From Tardiphaga sp. (GTDB taxonomy: Bacteria > Pseudomonadota > Alphaproteobacteria > Rhizobiales > Xanthobacteraceae), in assembly GCA_028290765.1 (NCBI GenBank), contig JAQGJF010000538.1, positions 1-6,615 on the forward strand: a stretch of DNA of 6,615 bases. The letters are read 5' to 3'. The notes below the pieces were generated by a model, which saw only the letters and a list, made by a program, of their open reading frames with translations, had not been told where the DNA came from and did no database searches. Each line of letters opens with the position of its first letter. The first letter of the stretch is position 1. The position numbers were made by a program, and so were the translations under genes. Positions 1 to 4,797 of this stretch are shown in pieces.

Positions 1-491
1 TGCGGCTCGCCGGGAAAGAACAGCTGCGTCGTCAGTACGGACCGGGCCGGCCTCTGGACCTTGAAATGGAAGTGCCGCGTGCGGCCGGGATACAGCGCGG
101 GGACGATGGTGGTGAACCACCACCGGCCCGCCTCGTCACTCGATTGGTGACCTCGGAGGCGGTAGCCTGTAGTATCGTAAGCGCCGCGGTCGTCCGCGTG
201 CCAGATCTCGATGAGTGTCCGAGGCACCGGCCTGCACGAGGGGTCCATGACGAATCCCGCGATCGTGATTCTCTCGCCCGCAGGAGCGTCCGCCGCGAGA
301 TCGTTCCGCAGCGGCGAATTCGGCTTGAAGTAAGGTCCCTCCTCGCGCGATTGCGTCGCTTGTGGATGATCCGAGCAAGCCGGCGTCAACGCAAGGACGG
401 ATGGGTTCGACTGCGCCGCGGCGGATTTGCCGTCGGCGAGCGGCACCGCTGACACGGTCAAGAATCCGGCGAGCAAGGCGCGACGATTCAT
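1..491 (-). CDS. Intradiol ring-cleavage dioxygenase, secreted type (3' end outside window)
   Basis: Members of this family use non-haem Fe(III) to split catechol-type rings between the two hydroxyls. The 163 visible residues start MNRRALLAGF, a twin-arginine-like n-region followed by a hydrophobic stretch to about residue 19 and an Ala-rich region (24-26), so Tat export is likely. The dioxygenase fold begins near residue 51 with EGPYF, followed by DPSCRPVP (83-90) and IEIWHAD (94-100). The four expected iron ligands are all present: Tyr105 (GAY), Tyr134 (LYPGR), His140 and His142 (HFH). Seen: the ligand set and signal-like N-terminus. Known: this set defines intradiol enzymes such as protocatechuate 3,4-dioxygenase. 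Inferred: export and an aromatic substrate; the substrate cannot be named. Reading continues off the left edge, so the C-terminus is missing. The ATG at 491 is chosen because it gives the RR signal; the nearest GGAG lies about 16 nt upstream, so the ribosome site is weak. Confidence 0.85.
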   Translation of the reverse strand, partial: MNRRALLAGFLTVSAVPLADGKSAAAQSNPSVLALTPACSDHPQATQSREEGPYFKPNSPLRNDLAADAPAGERITIAGFVMDPSCRPVPRTLIEIWHADDRGAYDTTGYRLRGHQSSDEAGRWWFTTIVPALYPGRTRHFHFKVQRPARSVLTTQLFFPGEP

Positions 492-535
492 CTGCACTGT
501 CTTTTTCTCCGGGACGGGGTATCGGCGGCATCGAA

Positions 536-556
536 CCGGCGAAGCCGCTTCGCCGG
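536..556 (-). terminator. GC-rich hairpin after the FkbM methyltransferase gene
   Basis: A perfect 9-bp inverted repeat (CCGGCGAAG / CTTCGCCGG) with a 3-nt loop begins 7 nt after the FkbM stop codon and ends 45 nt before the dioxygenase start. Position and stability suggest a transcription terminator or 3'-end stabiliser for the methyltransferase mRNA. There is no U-tract on the minus strand (the sequence after it is TTCGATGCC), so it is not a textbook intrinsic terminator. If it stops polymerase, the dioxygenase would need its own promoter. Confidence 0.45.
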
Positions 557-562
557 CGACCG

Positions 563-1444
563 TCAGAGGCAGAGAATGTTCTCCTCAAAACCAAGCGCAT
601 CGCGATCGATCGGTCGCAAATTCGTGGCATCGAGGCAGCGGTAGCCGCAATCCTCGAGGCGTTCGATGATCCGCCGGCCGTCGAGCGGCTCGGGGCGGTC
701 CCGGTCGGTGAGAATCTCGCACAGGATCGGGACCTTGCGGCCGCCTTTTGCCAGGACGCCTTGCATGCCGTCGAATACCTGGGACTCGAAACCTTCGACG
801 TCGATCTTGATCAGGCCGACACGGTCGAGATCGATGTTCCGCTCGCGCACGTAATGATCGAAGGTGATCACCTCGACCGTGATGTTTTCCGTGAGCTCGC
901 GGGCGTGGTCGAGGAAACCGGCAGCCAGCGAACTCGACCCGATATTGGTGTTGTAATTGTCGAAGTTCTCCGCACGCGGCGCCACGACGGCCATCGTGAA
1001 GGCGCCGGGCTGCGCGCCGCAGGCGACGTTGTTGGCGATGAGCCGATAGCCGGGATTGAGCTCGGCGAGCCGCCGGACAAACGTAAAATAGTGCGGCACC
1101 GGCTCGAAGGCGTGCACCTCGCCGCTCCGGCCGACCAGCGACAGGCTATAGGCCGACCAGTAGCCGCAATTGGCGCCGATATCGACGAAGGTCTGGCCGG
1201 GAGCGAGGCAACGCTTGAAGATGCGTTCAAGGAACATTTCGTGGGTATGGAAATAATACTTCTTCATCATGCGATGCAACGACATGTCGATCTCGTAACG
1301 CACGCCATTGAAACCCGTGGTCGCGAGGCCGGTCGGCGGCGTTCTGAACTTCTCGATCGCGCGGCGGCGCACGATATCGGCAAGCTTCAGCGGATCGCTC
1401 GACCCGTATTTCAGGAGAAAGCGGGCGGTCTTCTGGGCGATCAT
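563..1444 (-). CDS. FkbM family SAM-dependent methyltransferase
   Basis: Probable O-methyltransferase of the FkbM (Methyltransf_21) family, 293 residues from the ATG at 1444. The Rossmann-type SAM-binding motif I is VDIGANCGYWS (87-97). It is followed by HAFEPVPHYF (111-120), where Glu114 is the usual acidic residue at the end of strand 2, and by LIKIDVEGFE (211-220), the family's hallmark near the active centre. A basic N-terminal region of about 80 residues precedes the fold; no signal or membrane segment is visible. Family members methylate hydroxyls on polyketides, sugars or lipids, but the substrate here cannot be read from sequence. A TTG at 1471 would add nine residues; the ATG at 1444 is preferred because an AGG lies just upstream, whereas the TTG has no ribosome site. 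The gene has a 174-nt leader after the membrane operon, so it probably has its own promoter. The opposite strand is also open over most of it, which I take as a high-GC artefact. Confidence 0.88.
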   Translation of the reverse strand: MIAQKTARFLLKYGSSDPLKLADIVRRRAIEKFRTPPTGLATTGFNGVRYEIDMSLHRMMKKYYFHTHEMFLERIFKRCLAPGQTFVDIGANCGYWSAYSLSLVGRSGEVHAFEPVPHYFTFVRRLAELNPGYRLIANNVACGAQPGAFTMAVVAPRAENFDNYNTNIGSSSLAAGFLDHARELTENITVEVITFDHYVRERNIDLDRVGLIKIDVEGFESQVFDGMQGVLAKGGRKVPILCEILTDRDRPEPLDGRRIIERLEDCGYRCLDATNLRPIDRDALGFEENILCL

Positions 1445-1519
1445 GGCGGCCTCGCGAGCAGGATGTTGCAAACATATGGAGAAGCTGAGCCCGGCTCTTG
1501 GCCAATCTGTGGCACGTCG

Positions 1520-1548
1520 ATGGCTGGAGAATTTTTATTCTCCGCCAT
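1520..1548. promoter_or_regulatory. Stem-loop between the membrane operon and the FkbM gene
   Basis: ATGGC, one bulged T, GGAGAAT, loop TTTT, ATTCTCC, GCCAT: a 12-bp stem with one bulged base, lying in the 174-nt gap between the four-span membrane protein stop (1619) and the methyltransferase start (1444). It begins 71 nt after the membrane protein stop. It could end the membrane operon transcript or act in the leader of the methyltransferase. No U-tract follows on the minus strand, and the choice between these roles is open. Confidence 0.4.
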
Positions 1549-1565
1549 GAAATTGTCGCCACGGC

Positions 1566-1581
1566 GATGGTTGCAACCATC
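1566..1581. promoter_or_regulatory. Perfect 16-bp palindrome, possible operator
   Basis: GATGGTTGCAACCATC is identical to its reverse complement. It lies 122 nt upstream of the methyltransferase ATG. A related imperfect palindrome with the same GTTGCAA core, ATGTTGCAAACAT, is at 1463-1475, 19 nt upstream of that ATG. Paired copies of a dyad around a promoter region are typical of repressor or activator binding, but I do not recognise the motif and no cognate regulator can be named. Confidence 0.35.
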
Positions 1582-1618
1582 CTTGTCGCGGCAGCTGCAG
1601 CACTGATCGCGCTTGGTC

Positions 1619-2116
1619 CTACCGACGGGCCCCGTATCCGGTCATGCCCCTCGGCCTGTACACCGACAGGGCCGTTGCCACCAGCAACACCAGCAGCGCG
1701 GCGCCGGCATAAGCCGCAAGTTGGATTCTCAGCCCGCCGAGATCGTCGCCGGACAATGTCCTCTGTACACCTTCGCGTGCCATGTAGCTGACTGGCTGCG
1801 TGTGCACCAGCAAGAGGATAGTGAGAGGGATGGTCAACAGCAGCTTCACCAGGACCCAATAGTGCCGAAACAGGCCCCAATCGGTGCCCAGCGACGAGAC
1901 CAGCCCGGTCAGCAGTGAGGCAATTCCCAACGGGACGATGACGTACCAATAGGTCAGGTCCATCGCGAGATAGGCGGCAGGCACGATCCGGGCATCCTGG
2001 CTGGCGGCACCGGCGATGGCGAGAGCCAGGAAGCCGGCGACGGCGCCAAACCAGCCGACCGAAGAAGTGACATGCGCGGTGAGCGCGAACTTGCGACCAC
2101 GTGTCGTCATGTTCAT
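1619..2116 (-). CDS. Four-span integral membrane protein, function unknown
   Basis: A 165-residue hydrophobic protein with about four predicted membrane helices: roughly 11-36 (AHVTSSVGWFGAVAGFLALA), 55-77, 86-106 and 132-153. A short basic N-terminus (TTRGRK) and a basic tail (YRPRG, GARR) suggest both ends face the cytoplasm. The sequence resembles small proteobacterial membrane proteins usually annotated as hypothetical or DUF2269-like; this is from memory and I assign no function. His15 in helix 1, Tyr/Trp residues at 56-58 and His85/Tyr86/Trp87 before helix 3 are polar or aromatic positions that could matter for ligand or cofactor binding. The ATG at 2116 overlaps the TGA of the upstream 51-residue gene (ATGA). 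With no good ribosome site of its own, it is probably translationally coupled. The operon diverges from a TetR-type gene, the likely regulator. Confidence 0.78.
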   Translation of the reverse strand: MNMTTRGRKFALTAHVTSSVGWFGAVAGFLALAIAGAASQDARIVPAAYLAMDLTYWYVIVPLGIASLLTGLVSSLGTDWGLFRHYWVLVKLLLTIPLTILLLVHTQPVSYMAREGVQRTLSGDDLGGLRIQLAAYAGAALLVLLVATALSVYRPRGMTGYGARR

Positions 2117-2268
2117 GGCCGATGCACGACGCCGGAGTGAAGTGTGTGGCCACCGAGGCCATAGCCGGCAAGGTGCAGGATGACAAATAGCGAGCCCACC
2201 AGAATCGCCACGACCCCAAATGCCTTCGCCCAGCGTGGCATGCTGGTGGTTGATCCCTGGCTGCGCAT
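2113..2268 (-). CDS. Small single-span membrane protein (51 aa)
   Basis: A 51-residue protein starting MRSQGSTTSMPRWAKAFGVV, with one membrane helix at about 16-35 (AFGVVAILVGSLFVILHLAG) and a Gly/His-containing tail (GLGGHTLHSGVVHRP). The start is set by a near-consensus Shine-Dalgarno AGGAGG (within GAGAGGAGG) 8 nt before the ATG at 2268. Earlier in-frame starts lack this, so the much longer open frame running upstream is not used. Its TGA overlaps the ATG of the four-span protein by 4 nt (ATGA), implying one mRNA and coupled translation. Similar short 'MPRW..' proteins occur beside such membrane proteins in related genomes as far as I recall, always as hypotheticals. A role as accessory subunit of its partner is inference. 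Confidence 0.75.
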   Translation of the reverse strand: MRSQGSTTSMPRWAKAFGVVAILVGSLFVILHLAGYGLGGHTLHSGVVHRP

Positions 2269-2459
2269 CGGGCTTGCCTCCTCTCCATCGATCCGTAGAG
2301 TGAACCGAACGTTTGATAACGGGCATGGAGTGAGGACGCCGGTCAACAAACAGATGGATCGTAATGTCCGGTAATGGACGATCTGCTCGATTTGTCCGGA
2401 ATGAGCCTCGAAGCGAATGGCCGATATTGAACAATGTTGCGATCTGACCGGGAATAACG
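2269..2459. promoter_or_regulatory. Divergent intergenic region of the TetR gene and membrane operon
   Basis: These 191 nt must hold the promoters of both divergent transcripts. On the minus strand a TTGACC (complement of 2341-2346) is followed after a long 19-nt spacer by CGTTAT, a weak promoter candidate for the membrane operon. Near the TetR start, ATTGAACAAT (2426-2435) is a short dyad that could be part of an operator. I see no long palindrome of the kind TetR proteins usually bind, so these assignments are tentative. Confidence 0.3.
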
Positions 2460-3053
2460 ATGGGGAAAGCAAGAGAAGAGCAGACAGACCGCCGCATCCC
2501 CCGCACCAGGGGAATGCTGCAGCAGGCCTTGATGTCGCTGATCTTGAAGAAGGACTACGAGACGATCACCATCCAGGACATCTGTGATGCAGCCAATGTC
2601 GGTCGATCGACATTTTACGCCCACTACACGGGCAAGGATGATCTGAAGCGAAGCGGCTTCGAGCACTTGCGCAAGGAACTCGTCGATCGGCAGCGGAAGG
2701 CTTTGGCAATTCCGGGAGACATTCGGAACCGACGTCTGGGCTTCAGCCTGACCATGTTCGAACACGCCCGTGACCACCGCGAGTTCCATCGGGCGTTGGT
2801 TAGCAGTCGTGGCGGTGCCGTAGCCCTCTGCAGCATTCGCCAAATCATTTCAGACCTGGTGCGCGATGACCTTGCGGCAACCTGCGACAGTTCGCCGGAC
2901 GCCATTCCGCGCGAAATCACGGTCCAATATATCGTTGGCGCCTACATGGCCGTGCTGACCTGGTGGCTCGATGGCGGAGCGAAGCTGCCGCCGCAACGGA
3001 TTGATGAGATGTTTCGGCGCCTGGTGATCCAAGGCATCATGCCGCAACCATGA
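2460..3053 (+). CDS. TetR/AcrR family transcriptional regulator
   Basis: A 197-residue, normal-length TetR-type DNA-binding protein. The N-terminal three-helix domain spans about 14-62. RTRGMLQQALMSLILKKDYETITIQDICDAANVGRSTFYAHYTGKDDL shows the family signature, with the helix-turn-helix at about 37-56 (TIQDICDAANVGRSTFYAHY) and the family's YxHYxxKDDL-type end. The remaining 130 residues are helical and would form the ligand-binding and dimer domain. WWLDGG (about 163-168) near the C-terminus is typical of one TetR C-terminal subgroup. The ligand cannot be predicted. The gene diverges from the two-gene membrane operon with 191 nt between starts, so repression of that operon and of itself is the simplest hypothesis. 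The ATG at 2460 has only a weak GGGA site about 6 nt upstream, but no better in-frame start is visible. It is convergent with dadA downstream. Confidence 0.88.
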   Translation: MGKAREEQTDRRIPRTRGMLQQALMSLILKKDYETITIQDICDAANVGRSTFYAHYTGKDDLKRSGFEHLRKELVDRQRKALAIPGDIRNRRLGFSLTMFEHARDHREFHRALVSSRGGAVALCSIRQIISDLVRDDLAATCDSSPDAIPREITVQYIVGAYMAVLTWWLDGGAKLPPQRIDEMFRRLVIQGIMPQP

Positions 3054-3076
3054 GGATCCCGCCCTCAACGCGATGG

Positions 3077-3139
3077 CTACAGCGCTTTCCGGTCATACTG
3101 GATCACTCAGTGATCCAATATGACCGGAAAGCGCCGTAG
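3077..3139 (-). repeat. Long hairpin repeat, 30-bp arms
   Basis: The arms 3077-3106 and 3110-3139 are inverted copies around a 3-nt centre (3107-3109), with 28 of 30 positions exactly complementary. The two exceptions (3098/3118 and 3081/3135) are C-A and A-C mismatches if read as plus-strand RNA, but G-U wobbles if read as minus-strand RNA. The hairpin is therefore fully paired only in the dadA-sense transcript. It sits between the convergent TetR and dadA genes, where it could end transcription from either side or protect the dadA mRNA 3' end. There is no U-tract. The core (GCGCTTTCCGGTCATA) resembles intergenic repeats I recall from Bradyrhizobium-like genomes. Confidence 0.7.
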
Positions 3140-3151
3140 ATTCTGGTGTTG

Positions 3152-3199
3152 GCGCATGTCCTTGTCGGCGAACCGGATCCACTTCGCCGGGACATGCGC
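3152..3199 (-). repeat. Second hairpin of the twin-hairpin repeat, abutting the dadA stop
   Basis: GCGCATGTCC (3152-3161) pairs with GGACATGCGC (3190-3199), and CGGCGAA (3166-3172) pairs with TTCGCCG (3183-3189), leaving a 4-nt TTGT bulge on one side and a 10-nt loop (CCGGATCCAC). The last base of the stem is also the last base of the dadA TAG stop. The plan (CATG..CC, TTGT, C-GAA, CCGG, TTC, GGACATG) matches a palindromic element scattered through Rhizobiales genomes, remembered rather than searched. It probably travels as one unit with the preceding 30-bp hairpin. Confidence 0.65.
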
Positions 3200-4446
3200 T
3201 AGGCGGATGCGTTTGCAAAAGCGCTTGCGTCGACGAGCCGAGCGACGATCTGTGAGGTGGCGGCCGACAGCGTCCAGCCGAGATGCCCGTGCCCGGTGTT
3301 GTAGAAAACACCGGGAACGCGGCCCGCGCTGACGCGCGGCATCATGTTCGGCATCATCGGCCGAAGTCCCGCCCACGGCACGATTTTCGAGGTGTCAATG
3401 CCAGGGAAATTGCATCTCACCCAATCCGTCAGCGGTTGAATGCGGTCCGCGCGGATATCCCGGTTGAAGCCGTTGAATTCGGCGGTGCCGGCAACACGAA
3501 AGCGGTCGTGTCCCAGGCGACTGGTCACGATCTTCGCCGCTTCGTCGAGCAGGCTGACCTGCGGCGATGCGGCCTGGCTCTCCCGTGTCTCGAGATTCGC
3601 AGTGATCGAATAGCCTTTCACCGGATAGATATTGACACGGTCGCCCAATAATCCGGCCAGGCGACGGCTTTCGACTCCCGCGCAGATGACGAGCTTGTCG
3701 AACGCCATTGCTGTGCGCTGAGGTTCCGCGTGACGCTCCGAAGCCCATGTGACTGACAGCCTGCCGCCGGCGGTCTCGACGTTCTCGACATTCACGTCGT
3801 GGACGAAAGCGGCGCCCTTCCGCAGGCAGGCGGCGGCCAGCCCGCGGGTGAATTTGTGAATGTCTCCGGTTGAGTCGGACGGCGTGTAGAAGCCTCCGTA
3901 ATATTTCCCCTGCAGTGTCGGCTCGATCTTTTGAATCTCCTGTGGCGTCACGGCCCGTCGTTCCAGTCCGGCCTTCTGCAGCAGTGAATTGACGCGTTCT
4001 CCCGATTGAAAACTCGCTCGGTCGTGACAGATATGAAGAATCCCCCTTCGCTCCAAGTCGAAGGCAATGCTCTCCTTTTCCGCGATCCTGAACAGTTCCT
4101 GCCGGGCCTCGAGTGCCAATCGGACGGTTTGGGCAGTGTTGGCCCGGTAGTTTTTGATATTGCCGACGAACTCGCCAATCCATGAATATTTGTGCCAGCT
4201 CGGCGATGGGTTCATGAGAAGCGGCGCATCGCGCTTGAACATCCAGCGCAGGCCCTTGAATACCGTCGATGTGTTGTTCCAGACCTCGGCGTTGCTTGCC
4301 GACAATTGTCCACCATTGGCAAACGACGTCTCCATCGCCGGATAGCGATGGCGGTCCAGGACGGTCACCTGGTAACCGCGTTCCAACAGCGCATAGGCCG
4401 TGGTCACGCCGGTGATTCCGGCGCCGATGATTGCAATATGAGTCAT
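3199..4446 (-). CDS. dadA: FAD-dependent D-amino acid dehydrogenase (DadA type)
   Basis: A 415-residue flavoprotein, close to the 432 of E. coli DadA. By family it oxidatively deaminates D-amino acids (classically D-alanine to pyruvate and ammonia) at the inner face of the cytoplasmic membrane, giving electrons to the quinone pool. Seen: the N-terminal FAD Rossmann motif IIGAGITGV with GxGxxG at 8-13, then the DadA signatures ETSFANGGQLS, KGLRWMFKRDAPLL, YPVKGYSIT, LLDEAAKIVTSRL and RVAGTAEFNGFN. The C-terminal FAD motif NTGHGHLGWTLS is at 383-394. GLRPMMPNMMPRVSAG replaces the more usual PMTPDG.PVIG segment, marking a divergent subgroup. The ATG at 4446 fits the flavin motif; longer in-frame reading would translate the riboswitch. 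A GGGAG lies about 11 nt upstream. It is preceded by a tandem glycine riboswitch, so glycine is the likely signal. A glycine or broad-specificity substrate is possible. No racemase or Lrp gene is adjacent. Confidence 0.88.
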   Translation of the reverse strand: MTHIAIIGAGITGVTTAYALLERGYQVTVLDRHRYPAMETSFANGGQLSASNAEVWNNTSTVFKGLRWMFKRDAPLLMNPSPSWHKYSWIGEFVGNIKNYRANTAQTVRLALEARQELFRIAEKESIAFDLERRGILHICHDRASFQSGERVNSLLQKAGLERRAVTPQEIQKIEPTLQGKYYGGFYTPSDSTGDIHKFTRGLAAACLRKGAAFVHDVNVENVETAGGRLSVTWASERHAEPQRTAMAFDKLVICAGVESRRLAGLLGDRVNIYPVKGYSITANLETRESQAASPQVSLLDEAAKIVTSRLGHDRFRVAGTAEFNGFNRDIRADRIQPLTDWVRCNFPGIDTSKIVPWAGLRPMMPNMMPRVSAGRVPGVFYNTGHGHLGWTLSAATSQIVARLVDASAFANASA

Positions 4447-4467
4447 TTTCGTCAGGGCTCCCGTTGA

Positions 4468-4515
4468 ACAGATGGGCGCAATCACGTCGCTCGACGCGTT
4501 GCACACCCCATCTGT
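4468..4515 (-). promoter_or_regulatory. Hairpin between riboswitch and dadA, candidate expression platform
   Basis: ACAGATGGG (4468-4476) and CCCATCTGT (4507-4515) are perfect 9-bp inverted arms, with smaller inner pairing possible (GCAA/TTGC, CGTC/GACG). On the dadA-sense RNA the first arm begins within the 3' flank of aptamer 2 (GUGACAGA), so folding of the hairpin could compete with the outer pairing of the aptamer. The second arm ends 21 nt before the ATG, just before the GGGAG ribosome site. No U-run follows, so control of translation or of a Rho-type stop is more likely than intrinsic termination. Confidence 0.5.
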
Positions 4516-4701
4516 CACGGTACCTGAGAGTTTCATCCCACCGCGCGAAAGCGCGATGCGAAGGCCCCTTCGGTGGGCACCACCGGTGCCTCTCTCCAGA
4601 TTGTCTTCGACGACGCGGTCCTGCTTGCCTGAGAGTTTCCGGGGTGGTTGCTCCGTCGGCGTCGGGGCCAAAGCTCAGCCCCGATCTCTCCCGCATCGTC
4701 G
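4511..4701 (-). ncRNA. Tandem glycine riboswitch (two aptamers) upstream of dadA
   Basis: Both aptamers of a glycine (gcvT-type) riboswitch can be read on the minus strand. Aptamer 1 (about 4617-4695) runs from CGGGAGAGA through GCCGACGGAGCAACC to GGAAACTCTCAGGCAA. Aptamer 2 (about 4513-4602) runs from CTGGAGAGAGGC through CACCGAAGGGGCC and a GC-rich hairpin (CGCGC..GCGCG) to GAAACTCTCAGGTACC. The repeated AAACTCTCAGG and the CCGA[AC]GG.GC cores are hallmarks of the class. The leader CGACGATGCGG (4691-4701) can pair with the linker CCGCGTCGTCG (4608-4618) over 11 positions including one G-U, corresponding to the P0 leader-linker helix known to form a kink-turn in tandem glycine riboswitches. 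Glycine binding normally switches downstream genes on. Here the only downstream gene is dadA. Confidence 0.93.
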
Positions 4702-4734
4702 TATCGGGCGCAATGTCGACAAAATGCGCTAGCT

Positions 4735-4752
4735 AGTCAAGTACACTTGACT
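4735..4752. promoter_or_regulatory. Inverted repeat at the presumed dadA transcription start
   Basis: AGTCAAGT-AC-ACTTGACT has 8-bp arms and a 2-bp centre. It lies just upstream of the riboswitch and would overlap the transcription start if the promoter proposed here is right. Its size and compact dyad are like GntR-type operators, but no regulator gene of that family is in the window. It suggests a second, protein-based control layer on dadA. Confidence 0.4.
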
Positions 4753-4756
4753 TCAT

Positions 4757-4786
4757 AGCATATTAACTTTCTTGAGCGGTTGTCTG
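4757..4786 (-). promoter_or_regulatory. Possible promoter of the riboswitch-dadA transcript
   Basis: On the minus strand CAGACA (4781-4786) and TATGCT (4757-4762) are separated by 18 nt, each matching four of six bases of the sigma-70 consensus. Transcription would begin near 4750, inside the inverted repeat at 4735-4752 and about 50 nt before the riboswitch leader. This AT-richer patch stands out from the GC-rich surroundings. Weak evidence; another promoter is possible. Confidence 0.3.
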
Positions 4787-4797
4787 ACCGAAGTGCA

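Noticed and set aside
362..1606. 414-residue open frame on the plus strand
   Set aside because: It lies antisense to the FkbM methyltransferase, which has clear motifs, and its own translation shows no recognisable domain. High-GC codon bias keeps the opposite frame open.
1498..1791. Plus-strand frame with a hydrophobic stretch (VATAMVATILVAAAAALIALG)
   Set aside because: No ribosome site or ATG start (it opens with TTG), it crosses the palindrome and the 3' end of a real minus-strand gene, and the Ala/Val run is what GC-rich noncoding sequence often gives.
1227..2288. 353-residue open frame on the minus strand
   Set aside because: Overlaps the two membrane genes and the start of the FkbM gene in another frame; Arg/Pro/His-rich translation without domain signatures.
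3077..3199. CRISPR or insertion-sequence terminus
   Set aside because: The hairpins are single inverted repeats with no direct-repeat/spacer array, no transposase and no target-site duplication visible.
4447..4671. N-terminal extension of dadA upstream of 4446
   Set aside because: The open frame translates the glycine riboswitch. The flavin motif starts within eight residues of the ATG at 4446, as in other DadA proteins.
3395..4696. 433-residue open frame on the minus strand
   Set aside because: Shifted frame of dadA running back into the glycine riboswitch; low-complexity Arg-rich product.
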